A stretch of DNA of 64,000 nucleotides from Marinomonas sp. MED121 (lineage in GTDB: Bacteria > Pseudomonadota > Gammaproteobacteria > Pseudomonadales > Marinomonadaceae), in contig NZ_CH672429.1 of the NCBI RefSeq assembly GCF_000153025.1, positions 375,822 through 439,821 on the forward strand, given 5' to 3'. The position numbers were made by a program, and so were the translations under genes. Shown here piece by piece: positions 30,254-40,127 of this stretch; position 1 is the first letter of the stretch, and each line of letters opens with the position of its first letter. Under the pieces are notes generated by a model. It was not told the origin of the DNA, did no database searches, and was given only the letters and a program-made list of their open reading frames with translations.

Positions 30254-30285
30254 AAAAAAACCGAGCACAAGGCTCGGTTTTTTTT
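30254..30285 (-). terminator. Terminator of fabV
   Basis: ACCGAGC-ACAAG-GCTCGGT stem-loop with A7 on the left and T8 on the right, 30 bases beyond the fabV stop. Confidence 0.92.
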
Positions 30286-30314
30286 CAGATAAAAGGCGTT
30301 AGCCTAGTATCAAA

Positions 30315-31517
30315 TTACAAGGTAATGACATCGAACTCAACTTCTGGTGCGACATCCGCATCATAGTCAACGCCTTCAACGCCAAAGCCAAACAATTTCA
30401 AAAATTCATCTTTATACAATTGATAATCTGTTTTTTCAAACAGGTTCTCAGTTGTAATGCTTGGCCATAGTTCGCGACAAGCTGCTTGCACATCTTCACG
30501 CAACTCAAGATCATCTAAACGCAAACGGTTTGCATCATCTACATTAGATGAAGGATTAAGATCATTATAAAGGCGCTCAGAGAACATACGTTGAATCTGC
30601 TCGATACAACCTTCATGCAACCCTTCTTTGCGCATAATGCTAAATACCATTGCTAAGTACAAAGGCATAACAGGAATCGCCGCAGATGCTTGCGTCACAA
30701 CAGACTTAAGCACAGCAACGTTAGCACCACCACCATTAACAGCAAGACGTGTGTTAATTTCATTGGCAGCACGATCCAAATCTTCTTTCGCTTTACCTAG
30801 CGCACCATGCCAGTAGATAGGCCAAGTGATTTCTGAACCGATATAAGAATAAGCAACAGTACGTGCACCATCCGCTAGAACACCCGCCTCTTCAAGAGCA
30901 GACATCCACAACTCCCAATCCTGACCACCCATTACCGTGGTTGTCGCTGCAATCTCTTCTTCTGTTGCAGGCTCCACTTCGGCATCAATAATGGTGTTTT
31001 TATTCGTATCTATGGCTGTAGCACGGTAAGTTTCGCCAATAGGCTTAAGCACAGAACGAATCACTTCGCCTGTTTCAGGCAATTTACGCACCGGAGAAGC
31101 CAAAGAATAAACAACCATATCAACCTGACCTAGATCAGCCTTGATAGTTTCAATCACTTTCTCACGTGCTTCATTAGAGAAAGCATCACCGTTAATGCTT
31201 TTAGCGTACAAGCCTTCTTCTTTGGCGAACTTTTCAAATGCCGCCGCATTATACCAACCCGCTGTACCGGTTTTTTTCTCAGTTGCAGGCTTTTCAAAGA
31301 AAACACCTAAAGTCGCTGCGCCAGATCCGAATGCCGCCGTAATACGTGACGCTAAACCGTAACCACTAGAAGAACCAATTACTAAAACTTTTTTCGGGCC
31401 ATTTTTAATCTCGCCCTTGTTTTTAGTAAATTCGATTTGCTCTTTAACATTCAACTCACAACCCGTTGGGTGTGTTGTCGTACAAATAAATCCGCGAATT
31501 TTTGGTTTAATGATCAT
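30315..31517 (-). CDS. fabV: Enoyl-ACP reductase FabV (triclosan-tolerant type)
   Basis: 400 residues. NADH-dependent reduction of trans-2-enoyl-ACP in the last step of fatty-acid elongation; FabV replaces or supplements FabI in Vibrio and Pseudomonas and is insensitive to triclosan. The start [20 protein letters not shown] is diagnostic. The cofactor loop is [27 protein letters not shown] follows, and the active-site region is [26 protein letters not shown] with the Tyr-x8-Lys arrangement. No other enoyl reductase is visible in the window. Confidence 0.97.
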   Translation of the reverse strand: MIIKPKIRGFICTTTHPTGCELNVKEQIEFTKNKGEIKNGPKKVLVIGSSSGYGLASRITAAFGSGAATLGVFFEKPATEKKTGTAGWYNAAAFEKFAKEEGLYAKSINGDAFSNEAREKVIETIKADLGQVDMVVYSLASPVRKLPETGEVIRSVLKPIGETYRATAIDTNKNTIIDAEVEPATEEEIAATTTVMGGQDWELWMSALEEAGVLADGARTVAYSYIGSEITWPIYWHGALGKAKEDLDRAANEINTRLAVNGGGANVAVLKSVVTQASAAIPVMPLYLAMVFSIMRKEGLHEGCIEQIQRMFSERLYNDLNPSSNVDDANRLRLDDLELREDVQAACRELWPSITTENLFEKTDYQLYKDEFLKLFGFGVEGVDYDADVAPEVEFDVITL

Positions 31518-31813
31518 AAAATTTTCTCAAAGTCGTATTTTAAGCCCATCATAAAAAAGATGATTTAGCTAAAAGTGATAAAAATCCAGTATTATCAATT
31601 GCTAGCATTTGGCCAAACAATTATAAAAACCTGCCCATAATACCCTACCCAGCGCCTCAGTCCTACTCTCGCCCTTTGAATATCAGGCAATGCCTTAAAT
31701 TATTCCTTTTTCATTCAATGCAAGACACATAACTATAAGCAGAACAATTACTAAGAATCATATCACTCACTTTGTCATACCCAATCTATTAAACACACCA
31801 AGCAATAAAACCG
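31518..31813. other. Intergenic region between lldD and fabV, no gene seen
   Basis: 296 bases, AT-rich. It must carry the fabV promoter (minus strand); the best candidate is TTGGCC with a 16-base gap to TAATAC near 31590-31615. No clear hairpin terminator for lldD is visible at its right end. Confidence 0.5.
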
Positions 31814-32953
31814 TCATTTAAAACTCACTAACGAATCTCGGGTTAAATCACTTAACTTATTAGCCCCACACAAGGTCATGGCAACTCGCATCTCTTTTTC
31901 ATAAAGATCTAACAAACTTTCAACACCCGCTTGGCCTTTCGCCGCTAATGCATAAATAAACGAGCGCCCTAACAAAGTAGAGTCGGCACCTAACGCTAGC
32001 ATTCTCACCACATCTAGCCCATTACGAATCCCTGAATCGACTAAAATTTTAACCTCACCTTTAACTGCATCAGCAATATAAGGCAAAGCTTTAGCGGAAG
32101 ATAAAACCCCATCTAACTGACGCCCACCATGATTCGATACTATGATGCCATCAGCACCGAACTTCACCGCATCTTTAGCATCATCAGCATCTAAAATACC
32201 TTTGATCACCATTGGGCCATCCCAATAATCGCGAATCCATTCCAAGTCTTTCCAGGAGATAGAGGGATCGAAGTTATCACCCAACCACCCAATATAATCA
32301 GCAAGTTTTGTCGCTTCGCCACGGTAAGTTGAAATATTTCCAAGGTCATGAGGCTTACCTAACAATCCCACATCCAATGCCCACTGGGGGTGACACATAG
32401 CTTGAAGAACCCGACGGATGGGCGCATTTTCGCCACTCATACCTGAATGCATATCGCGATAACGGGCCCCAGGTACTGGCATATCCACGGTGAACACTAA
32501 GGTAGTAACACCTGCCGCCTTCGCTCGCTCTAAGGCATTTTTCATAAAACCACGGTCTTTTAAGACATAAAGCTGAAACCACATAGGCCTCTCAATACTT
32601 GGCGCTACCTCTTCGATAGGACAAACAGAGACGGTAGACATGGTAAAAGGGATACCCTTTTTATCCGCGGCCTTCGCCGCTTGCACCTCGCCACGACGGG
32701 CGTACATACCTGTCAATCCAACAGGCGCCAAACTTATAGGAAGGCTTAACTTTTCACCAAATAGCTCCGTACTCAGATCCATTTGAGACATATCATTTAA
32801 CACCCGCTGCCTTAAGGCTATCTCTGCTAGATCTTGCGTATTTTTACGTAAAGTATGCTCCCCATAAGAGCCACCATCTATGTAATGAAATAAAAATGGC
32901 GGTAACTTTGCTTTTGCGGCTTTTCGAAAGTCTGTTGAAGATGCAATGATCAC
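31814..32953 (-). CDS. lldD: FMN-dependent L-lactate dehydrogenase
   Basis: 379 residues from a GTG at 32953, with an AAGAGG site about eight bases upstream. This gives a start ([14 protein letters not shown]) that aligns with the E. coli protein, whereas the frame could extend 16 codons further. Oxidises L-lactate to pyruvate at the inner membrane, passing electrons to quinone. FMN and active-site motifs include [66 protein letters not shown] with the catalytic His, and [18 protein letters not shown]. Divergent from lldR with shared operators; the lactate permease gene lldP is not adjacent. Confidence 0.96.
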   Translation of the reverse strand: MIIASSTDFRKAAKAKLPPFLFHYIDGGSYGEHTLRKNTQDLAEIALRQRVLNDMSQMDLSTELFGEKLSLPISLAPVGLTGMYARRGEVQAAKAADKKGIPFTMSTVSVCPIEEVAPSIERPMWFQLYVLKDRGFMKNALERAKAAGVTTLVFTVDMPVPGARYRDMHSGMSGENAPIRRVLQAMCHPQWALDVGLLGKPHDLGNISTYRGEATKLADYIGWLGDNFDPSISWKDLEWIRDYWDGPMVIKGILDADDAKDAVKFGADGIIVSNHGGRQLDGVLSSAKALPYIADAVKGEVKILVDSGIRNGLDVVRMLALGADSTLLGRSFIYALAAKGQAGVESLLDLYEKEMRVAMTLCGANKLSDLTRDSLVSFK

Positions 32954-33031
32954 AGGATTAGCCTCTTGTTTTAGGATTAAAATGAAAGAAGAACTAAACA
33001 CTCAAACATTTTTAGACATTTGAGCATCAAA

Positions 33032-33046
33032 AATGGTAATACCAAT
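33032..33046. promoter_or_regulatory. LldR/PdhR-type operator 1
   Basis: AATGGTAATACCAAT contains the perfect palindrome TGGTA-A-TACCA, matching the TTGGTNNNACCAA-type site of LldR/PdhR regulators. An extra half-site ATTACCAATT follows directly. It lies 79 bases upstream of the lldD start. Confidence 0.75.
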
Positions 33047-33147
33047 ATTACCAATTATCTAATCTCTTTATTCCATATCCTAAACCGATTATCAAGCACT
33101 AGATATTTATATGCCTCAGGGCTAAAATCCATGTAATAAAGCCTTTA

Positions 33148-33162
33148 AATGGTATTACCAAT
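33148..33162. promoter_or_regulatory. LldR/PdhR-type operator 2
   Basis: AATGGTATTACCAAT, perfect palindrome TGGTA-T-TACCA, 37 bases before the lldR start. Its centre is 116 bp from operator 1, a spacing compatible with looping as described for the E. coli lldPRD operators. Confidence 0.75.
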
Positions 33163-33198
33163 TTATCGAAATCATAAAAAGTCAATTAGGAAATTCAA

Positions 33199-33945
33199 AT
33201 GGCAAGCTTAAAAATCTCTGATCAAATAACCAAAGAGCTTGAGAGCATGATGATTGAAGGCCTCCTTAAACCCGGTGATCGATTGCCACCCGAAAGAGAA
33301 CTGGCTGAGCGCTTTAGTGTATCTAGACCTTCATTGCGAGAAGCCATTCAGAACCTAAAAGCAAAAGGCATGGTAATCAGTCGCCAAGGGGGAGGAAATT
33401 ATATTAGCGATAACCTAGGCAGTGACCTGCGAGATCCCTTATTACAAGCCTTATCAGAGCATGATGAATTTAGGTATGACTTATTAGAATTTCGTGATGC
33501 CCTAGAAGGTATTTCCACCTATTATGCGGCGATAAGAAGTACCGATCAGGACAAAGAAAAGCTCACAAAAGCTTATGAAGATCTAGTGCAAGCCCACAAT
33601 ATGCGCTTACCAGAGCTAGAAGCAAAAAAAGATGCCGCCTTTCACTTAACCATTGCTGAGTGTGCCCATAATGCGGTCATGCTTCATACCATGCGAGCCT
33701 TATTTCAAATGCTGTCACAAAGCATTAAGGCAAATTTAAACTACTTATTTCAACACAGTGAAGCACGAGAAATGGTGATGCAGCAACATACCAGCATATA
33801 CAACGCCATCATGTCAGGTGATGGCAATGTGGCTAAGCTAGCGATTCATGAACACTTATCTTATGTGGAAGATATTTTATTGGAAGTTAGCCGTCTTGAA
33901 TCTCGCCGCCAAAGAGCGCTCAAACAAGCTAATTTACTTCTATAG
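33199..33945 (+). CDS. lldR: GntR/FadR-family regulator, probable LldR
   Basis: 248 residues. N-terminal winged helix-turn-helix (GDRLPPERELAERFSVSRPSLREAIQNLKAKGMV) followed by an FCD ligand-binding domain (FRDALEGISTYYAA, KKDAAFHLTIAECAHNAVMLH, HEHLSYVEDIL). The pairing with divergent lldD and the two TGGTAnTACCA palindromes in the gap make an L-lactate-responsive repressor/activator likely. PdhR is the close alternative, but there is no pyruvate dehydrogenase gene nearby. Confidence 0.88.
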   Translation: MASLKISDQITKELESMMIEGLLKPGDRLPPERELAERFSVSRPSLREAIQNLKAKGMVISRQGGGNYISDNLGSDLRDPLLQALSEHDEFRYDLLEFRDALEGISTYYAAIRSTDQDKEKLTKAYEDLVQAHNMRLPELEAKKDAAFHLTIAECAHNAVMLHTMRALFQMLSQSIKANLNYLFQHSEAREMVMQQHTSIYNAIMSGDGNVAKLAIHEHLSYVEDILLEVSRLESRRQRALKQANLLL

Positions 33946-33969
33946 TCTTTCAAAGGTATTTCTTTGCAC

Positions 33970-33996
33970 AAAAAAAGCAGCCTGGGCTGCTTTTTT
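33970..33996. terminator. Bidirectional terminator between lldR and ygiQ
   Basis: AAAAAAGCAGC-CTGG-GCTGCTTTTTT, perfect stem flanked by A and T runs, between convergent genes. Confidence 0.93.
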
Positions 33997-34010
33997 ATTC
34001 AACTCAAATA

Positions 34011-36305
34011 TTAGCGGCCCGGACGCTTAGGCTTTCTATTGCCTGATTTTTGCTGCGCCGGTCTTGATCCTGCAGGCTTTTTACCTGCGCTTTGGGATTT
34101 AGCAGGACGAGACTCTCCCCTTGCGTTGGCTTTATCCGCCTTTTGATTTGCTTTTGCCTTTGCCGCATTTTTCGCCATTGTCGGTCGATTGCTAGAATGG
34201 GATGCACCGGTTGCCTGACCTGGCTTCGCCTTTTTCGGGCGACGAGAAACTTGCTTATCTCTTTCTTCACCTGGCACCAGTTTATTAACACCATCCCCTA
34301 TTAAATCACCACGCCCCATTGCCCGTAAGGTTTTACGCAATGCAGACCAGTTATCAGGATCGTGATAGCGTAAAAAGCCTTTTTGCACCACTCGCTGTTC
34401 CGCTTCTTTTATGGTTACCACATCTTCACTCTTATAAGTCACCGCTTTTAAAGGGTTCTTACCAGAATGATACATGGCTGTGGCCAATGACATAGGTGAA
34501 GGATAAAAGGTTTGCACCTGATCTGGCTTAAAGTCGTTTTGCTTAAGCCAAAGTGCAAGACTCAACATATCCTTATCATCACTGCCTGGATGAGCGGCAA
34601 TAAAATAAGGGATCAGATGCTGCTTTTTACCCGCTTCTTTTGAGTATTTATCAAACATACGTTTAAATCTGTCATAGGTCCCCATACCCGGCTTCATCAT
34701 TTTCGCCAAAGTATCAGTTTCAGAGTGCTCTGGTGCAATCTTTAGCAAACCACCCACATGATGAGTAACCAACTCACGCACATACTCAGGGTCCTCAACG
34801 GCTAAATCATAACGCAACCCAGAAGCAATAGAGACGGTATGCACGCCTTCAACCGCACGTGTTTTACGGTAAAGTTGTGTAGTTGGGCTATGATCTGTAA
34901 TTAGATTTTCACAGATAGTCGGATAAACACAAGATAGCTTACGACAAGAGGCTTGAATCTCATCATTCTTACAATTAAGCATGTACATATTAGATGTCGG
35001 GCCACCTAAATCAGAAATATGACCGGTAAAACCTGGCACTTTCAGCTTAATGTCTTCAATTTCATTCAAAATAGATTCATGAGAACGACTTTGAATTACT
35101 CGCCCTTCATGCTCAGTAATAGAGCAAAAGGTACACCCCCCAAAACAACCTCTCATAATATTGATCGAGGTTTTAATCATGTCATAAGCGGGTATTTTAG
35201 CCTTACCATATTTAGGGTGAGGCACTCGAGCGTATGGTAAATCAAACACACCATCCATCTCATTTGTGAGTAAAGGAATTGGCGGTGGATTCACCCAAAT
35301 TTCTTTTTTACCGTGTTTTTGCACTAAGGTTCTTGCATTGTGCGGGTTAGACTCCAAATGCAATACCCGCGATGTATGGGCATATAACACTGGGTCTTTC
35401 GACACTTTTTCAAACGATGGCAAACGCACATAGGTTTTCGCAGGGTCTAACTTCTGCTTACGACCCAGAGGCGCCGGAATAACACGAATAGGCATGACAT
35501 CTGATTCTTCCTCATCAGACTGACATTTACCCTCAGGAATATATTCATAAGGGCTGTAAATCTTATCAATTTTACCCGGCCAATCAACGCGAGTGGAATC
35601 AAGTTCAGTCCAACCACCTGGCGGAGTATTCAGCACCACGGTAGTTCCGCGAATATCTTTAATTTCAGACATTTTTTTACCAGCGGCAATGGCATGAGTC
35701 ACTTCAACAATCGCTCTTTCAGCATTACCATAAAGTAAAATATCAGCCGTTGAGTCAATTAACACTGAACGCCGAACTTCATTACTCCAATAATCGTATT
35801 GGGCGATACGACGTAAGCTTGCCTCTATGCCTCCAATCATGACAGGCACATTTGAAAAAGCTTCTTTACAACGTTGGGAATAAACAATCACCGCCCGATC
35901 TGGGCGCTTACCACCTGCCCCATAAGGGGTATAAGCATCATCATTTCGCACTTTTAAATCAGCCGTATAACGGTTGATCATGGAGTCCATGTTGCCAGCT
36001 GTTACCCCAAAATAAAGGTTAGGTTCACCTAAACGTCGAAAATCTTCAGCACTGCGCCAATCCGGTTGATCAATGATGCCGACCCGATAGCCTTGACGCT
36101 CTAATAAACGGCCCATAACCGCCATACCAAAGCTTGGATGGTCGACATAAGCATCACCTGTCACCAAGATAACATCACAAGAGTCCCAACCAAGTTGATC
36201 CATTTCTGCACGACTTGTGGGTAAGAATGGGGCTATGCCATAACATTCAGCCCAGTATTGTGGGTATGAAAATAGGTTAGCTGCGCTCTTGTGTTTTTTG
36301 ATCAT
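34011..36305 (-). CDS. ygiQ: YgiQ-family radical SAM protein
   Basis: 764 residues. The N-terminal UPF0313-type domain ([45 protein letters not shown]) precedes a radical SAM core whose cluster motif reads CFGGCTFC (Cx3Cx2C). [12 protein letters not shown] and YFIAAHPGS are family signatures. The reaction is unknown. The last ~80 residues are strongly basic and Pro/Ala/Lys/Gln rich ([22 protein letters not shown]), typical disordered tail of this family. Divergent from the amino-acid-binding protein gene across 281 bases. Confidence 0.9.
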   Translation of the reverse strand: MIKKHKSAANLFSYPQYWAECYGIAPFLPTSRAEMDQLGWDSCDVILVTGDAYVDHPSFGMAVMGRLLERQGYRVGIIDQPDWRSAEDFRRLGEPNLYFGVTAGNMDSMINRYTADLKVRNDDAYTPYGAGGKRPDRAVIVYSQRCKEAFSNVPVMIGGIEASLRRIAQYDYWSNEVRRSVLIDSTADILLYGNAERAIVEVTHAIAAGKKMSEIKDIRGTTVVLNTPPGGWTELDSTRVDWPGKIDKIYSPYEYIPEGKCQSDEEESDVMPIRVIPAPLGRKQKLDPAKTYVRLPSFEKVSKDPVLYAHTSRVLHLESNPHNARTLVQKHGKKEIWVNPPPIPLLTNEMDGVFDLPYARVPHPKYGKAKIPAYDMIKTSINIMRGCFGGCTFCSITEHEGRVIQSRSHESILNEIEDIKLKVPGFTGHISDLGGPTSNMYMLNCKNDEIQASCRKLSCVYPTICENLITDHSPTTQLYRKTRAVEGVHTVSIASGLRYDLAVEDPEYVRELVTHHVGGLLKIAPEHSETDTLAKMMKPGMGTYDRFKRMFDKYSKEAGKKQHLIPYFIAAHPGSDDKDMLSLALWLKQNDFKPDQVQTFYPSPMSLATAMYHSGKNPLKAVTYKSEDVVTIKEAEQRVVQKGFLRYHDPDNWSALRKTLRAMGRGDLIGDGVNKLVPGEERDKQVSRRPKKAKPGQATGASHSSNRPTMAKNAAKAKANQKADKANARGESRPAKSQSAGKKPAGSRPAQQKSGNRKPKRPGR

Positions 36306-36586
36306 GATTTACTGTGCCTGATTTGCCGTTTCCCAAGGAAAACTGACTGCTATTCGAAACATTTCTAATGGCCGCTATTGTCCCAGAAATCTACGGCTGA
36401 ATACAGGCTTGTTCGCTAGCAATAATAAGCAAAATTTATAAATAACGGTTTTACAACAGATTTTGTGACAGAACAAAAATTGAAGTTGTGTTCATAATTA
36501 AATTAAAGGGGATTAAAATTCACATTTCAAAAACCAAAAAGATGCGTTAGTATCCACTTACTTTAAGAAATTAAAATATAAGAGTT

Positions 36587-37624
36587 ATGATGTTTTTACC
36601 TAAAAAAACGAGCCTATATCTTACGCTATTTATTCTTAGTTTTTCGACTCTTTCTCAGGCTGCTCAAATCATAAAGCCTAACTCAACTTTAACTCAAGTT
36701 ATTCAACGGGGTGACCTTAACTGCGGCGTATTCCCAGATGATCCTTCAAGAAGTGCAATCAACCTAGAAGGTCAATGGCAAGGTTTTTATGTTGATTTTT
36801 GCCGTGCTACCGCCGCTGCGGTATTAAAGGATCAAGAATTTGTAAATTATATTGAAGTGGGTGCAACAACCCGCTTTAGCACCCTAGTTGAATTAAAAAC
36901 AGACGTGGTTATGTACAGTTCAACTTGGACACATTCACGTGAGTTTCAATACCAATTAGATTTCCCTGCGGTTTATTTATTTGATGGGCAAGGCTTTATT
37001 GTACGAGCGGCGACCAATATCCAAACAATAAACGATTTAGATAATAAAACCGTCTGTGTCACGCAAAATACCAGCACCCATCAAAATTTGGTTGATCTCA
37101 TCGAAAGCCGTGAACTCAAGACCAAGATACTTTTCTCAAATGGCGATAGTTTTTTTCGGGGAGGCCCCTGTGATGCCTATACAGCAGATCGCATGAACCT
37201 TGCCACAAACCGTGCTAATCGAACAGACAAACCGGAAAATTACCGCCTTTTGCCCGATACCATTTCCCGTGAGCCAATAGGCCCTATGGTTCGAAATGAT
37301 GATGCACAATGGAGTCGCATTATTAGAGCCGTTGTCCACGCACTTATTTTAGCGGAAGAGAAAAACATCAATGCTGCCAATGTTGATCAGGCACTAACTC
37401 AGAGTAAAAATGCCGAAGTCCAAAATTTATTAGGTAAAAAAGGCGAAATTGGTCAACAACTTGGCCTTGATAATCAATGGGCGTATCGTGCAATTAAAGC
37501 CGTGGGTAATTATGGGGAAGTTTATAACCGACACTTCGGCTCCCACTCTAAAATCGGCGTGAAGAGAGGTATTAATCAACCTTGGAATCAAGGTGGCATA
37601 CTCTATGCACCAATCTTTAAATAA
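36587..37624 (+). CDS. AapJ/BztA-like periplasmic amino-acid-binding protein without a transporter
   Basis: 345 residues with a Sec signal peptide (LYLTLFILSFSTLSQAAQ). The mature protein follows general L-amino-acid binding proteins: LNCGVFPDDP, GFYVDFCRATAAAV, TTRFSTLVELKTDVVMYSSTWTHSRE, FDGQGFIV, GGPCDAYTADRMNLA, REPIGPMVRNDD and GLDNQWAYRAIKAVGNYGEVY. No permease or ATPase gene is nearby. It is followed 21 bases later by a membrane diguanylate cyclase in the same direction, so it probably serves as a sensory ligand-binding component rather than, or as well as, a transport component. Confidence 0.88.
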   Translation: MMFLPKKTSLYLTLFILSFSTLSQAAQIIKPNSTLTQVIQRGDLNCGVFPDDPSRSAINLEGQWQGFYVDFCRATAAAVLKDQEFVNYIEVGATTRFSTLVELKTDVVMYSSTWTHSREFQYQLDFPAVYLFDGQGFIVRAATNIQTINDLDNKTVCVTQNTSTHQNLVDLIESRELKTKILFSNGDSFFRGGPCDAYTADRMNLATNRANRTDKPENYRLLPDTISREPIGPMVRNDDAQWSRIIRAVVHALILAEEKNINAANVDQALTQSKNAEVQNLLGKKGEIGQQLGLDNQWAYRAIKAVGNYGEVYNRHFGSHSKIGVKRGINQPWNQGGILYAPIFK

Positions 37625-37645
37625 TAAAATGCCTAAGGTTAAATA

Positions 37646-39355
37646 ATGACGAGCGATCAGACATTGAAGTCAAATAAGTATAAGCACATTAGCTTTCGTC
37701 TCAACACGGCGCTTTTGATCGTGCTTTGCTTTTACCTCATTGCTAGTTACTTGAGCATTCATACCTTAGCCAAACAGGCCAATGAGTTTAAAGCACTTTC
37801 AGGGGGGCATTTTGACAGTGCAATGAACGCAGCAGAACTTGCACGAGATGCCGAAGTCATTGCAGCCCAAGCGATTGAGCAGCTTATCAGTAGTGATCGA
37901 AGCCGCTCAAACGAAGATGTACTGAATAAAAACTTGGTCGCCATTTATCAAAATGTTAGGCAAAAATTAAATTCTAATGCCGAAATGGATGAAGCCCAAT
38001 TAGAAAAAATTGATAAGCTACAAGTTCCTTTTTTTAAAAGCCTTAAGCACCTTGAGCTAAGTTTACTTAAGGAACAAACACTGATTCGTGAAAAGTATGA
38101 AAATACGCAACAACTCGCCCTGCTATCTCAATGGCTGGTGGAAGAAAACACTCAAGAATCCCATCCAGACTTTTACCTGCATGCACTGGCGGCATTAAAT
38201 TACACCTCCCTTGCACTTAACACCCAAAGTCAGGGACAACTGAATAAATTAGATAAGCTAAGTCAGGCTTCTTTTAACTCATTATCTAGCTTAAAACTGA
38301 GTCAAAAAAAGCAACAAGATTTTTTAAACCAAATAGCGCCTTTGCTCAAATCAACCATTGCACTACAAACCCCATTGCAACAAAGTCACAGGGCTACTTT
38401 AGCTGCAGCTAGAGAAGCCAGACTGCACGCGCAAAGACTTAGTGGTAGTAGTTATAATTATTTCTTAAGCCTTAAAGAGGCCGCAAAAAAAGCCAGTCAA
38501 AGCCATCAAAATGTGGTTGATAAGGCAATTAATCGCCTATTTATTTTTACGGCGATTTTTGTCTTATTAACTGGCTTAACTTATTTCTTTATTCGCTTAT
38601 ATATCATTCGTAGGCTTAACAATTTAAGCAAGATTATGCAGCAGCATGTTAGGGGCAAAGCGGTTGAAATCCCTCTCAATGGTAATGATGAAATTGCCTT
38701 GATTGCCCAAGCCTTCTCCGTCTTTGTCAAGGCCCGCAGTGATGCTGAGGAAAGCTTGAAAAAAGCCCACCTTGAAACCGAAGAAGCCAACCGTAAACTT
38801 AAGCGTTTTAATAACCAGCTACAGACCTTAAGTGAAACAGATGAACTCACTCAAGTTGCAAACCGTCGTCGCTTCTTCTTAGAAGCCAATGATAAATGGC
38901 AACATGCCCTACATTACAACAATTGGATTGGTATCATCATGATAGATGTTGACCTGTTTAAATCCTATAACGATCATTATGGTCACCTTGCTGGCGATGA
39001 GTGTTTATTAAAAATTGCGCAACTGCTTGAGCAGCAACTTGATCATGATCAAGACCTGATCGCACGCTATGGTGGTGAAGAATTTATTATTATTTTGCCT
39101 ATGCAGGACCAAGCCAGCTGTCTAACTAGGGCAAAAATGTTACTCAATACAATCGTAGAAGCACAACTACCTCATTTACAAAACCCACGAAAGGTAGTGA
39201 CTTTGAGTATGGGGGTTGCAGCCTGTTTACCTTCACCTGATACTCAGGTGAAAGAGCTCATTAAGGATGCTGATAACGCACTTTACCAAGCTAAGAATCA
39301 AGGTCGTTGTCAGGTTAGATTAGCCCAACATGAAGCCTTTAGTTTTAACGAATAA
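37646..39355 (+). CDS. Membrane-bound diguanylate cyclase with large periplasmic helical sensor
   Basis: 569 residues. Helix one at ~20-37, a ~255-residue mostly helical periplasmic domain, helix two at ~298-322, a HAMP segment, a coiled coil (EESLKKAHLETEEANRKLKRF) and a GGDEF domain. The active site is GGEEF (476-480) with the upstream DIDVDLFKSYND-type motif (MIDVDLFKSYNDHYGHLAGDECL) intact, so c-di-GMP synthesis is expected. The inhibitory RxxD site is altered: His467 replaces the arginine five residues ahead of the loop. Placed next to an orphan amino-acid-binding protein, it may respond to the liganded form. Confidence 0.9.
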   Translation: MTSDQTLKSNKYKHISFRLNTALLIVLCFYLIASYLSIHTLAKQANEFKALSGGHFDSAMNAAELARDAEVIAAQAIEQLISSDRSRSNEDVLNKNLVAIYQNVRQKLNSNAEMDEAQLEKIDKLQVPFFKSLKHLELSLLKEQTLIREKYENTQQLALLSQWLVEENTQESHPDFYLHALAALNYTSLALNTQSQGQLNKLDKLSQASFNSLSSLKLSQKKQQDFLNQIAPLLKSTIALQTPLQQSHRATLAAAREARLHAQRLSGSSYNYFLSLKEAAKKASQSHQNVVDKAINRLFIFTAIFVLLTGLTYFFIRLYIIRRLNNLSKIMQQHVRGKAVEIPLNGNDEIALIAQAFSVFVKARSDAEESLKKAHLETEEANRKLKRFNNQLQTLSETDELTQVANRRRFFLEANDKWQHALHYNNWIGIIMIDVDLFKSYNDHYGHLAGDECLLKIAQLLEQQLDHDQDLIARYGGEEFIIILPMQDQASCLTRAKMLLNTIVEAQLPHLQNPRKVVTLSMGVAACLPSPDTQVKELIKDADNALYQAKNQGRCQVRLAQHEAFSFNE

Positions 39356-39500
39356 TCACTCAGCCTTGATAGTTTAAGGCGTTTGTTTGAATAGAAATAC
39401 CTTGTTGAAATAGGAAACTTAAGCAAGGTATTTTGAATACACGAGAATAACTGACGAATACACATCAAATTTCATTTTGCGTAATGTAAAGGATAAATAC

Positions 39501-40103
39501 ATGCCCAAGATAAGCCCTCCAATATCACGTCGAAACATTTTAAAAAGCTTTGCTTTATTAGCGAGTGCTCCACTGTCCCTCAGCCTCATCAGTTCGCCAT
39601 CCATGGCTGCTAAACATCAAGGAGTAGAAGGCTTTTTAACCCTGAGTAGTATGTTAACTGGCGTAAAGCTGGATCTAAGCTATATACAAATAGGTCAAGA
39701 TATTCTGCAACTGCTCAAACTAGATTATCAATTTAATTTGCAGTACGAGAGCCTTTTATTAAGTTATGAGAAACTGACTGAATCGAATCAAGTTAACGCC
39801 CAATCTCTGGCTGAAATCCACTCATCTCCCGTTAAAAAAATTCTCAAAGCTTGGTATCTAAGCCAAGTTAGCCTTACTGAAAAAGATAGATTTAACCCGT
39901 TAGTACAAAGACTCTGCCCTAATTTAAGGGAGCCTTTAACAGATGAGGGGTCTCGTCAAGATGACGCAAGCATGCAGCAGCGAATCATAGGTCAAATCAA
40001 TTATGATGAAGCGCTCACCTGGCAAGCCTGCCACTTCACGAAGCCCGCAGCGACCTGCGGGGGCCCTTTTGGCTATTGGTCATTCGCTCCTCAAACAGCC
40101 TAA
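39501..40103 (+). CDS. Sugar/sorbitol dehydrogenase small subunit (FAD-SLDH family), Tat-exported
   Basis: 200 residues from the ATG at 39501, which has an AAGGA site. The twin-arginine motif SRRNILKSFALLASAPLSL directs export. The body matches the small subunit of FAD-dependent fructose, glucose and sorbitol dehydrogenases, ending with the characteristic ALTWQACHFTKPAATCGGPFGYW. In known enzymes this subunit chaperones the flavoprotein through the Tat system. It is first in a three-gene operon with the flavoprotein 24 bases downstream. Confidence 0.88.
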   Translation: MPKISPPISRRNILKSFALLASAPLSLSLISSPSMAAKHQGVEGFLTLSSMLTGVKLDLSYIQIGQDILQLLKLDYQFNLQYESLLLSYEKLTESNQVNAQSLAEIHSSPVKKILKAWYLSQVSLTEKDRFNPLVQRLCPNLREPLTDEGSRQDDASMQQRIIGQINYDEALTWQACHFTKPAATCGGPFGYWSFAPQTA

Positions 40104-40127
40104 GTCTTTCCATTTCAGGGATTAATC

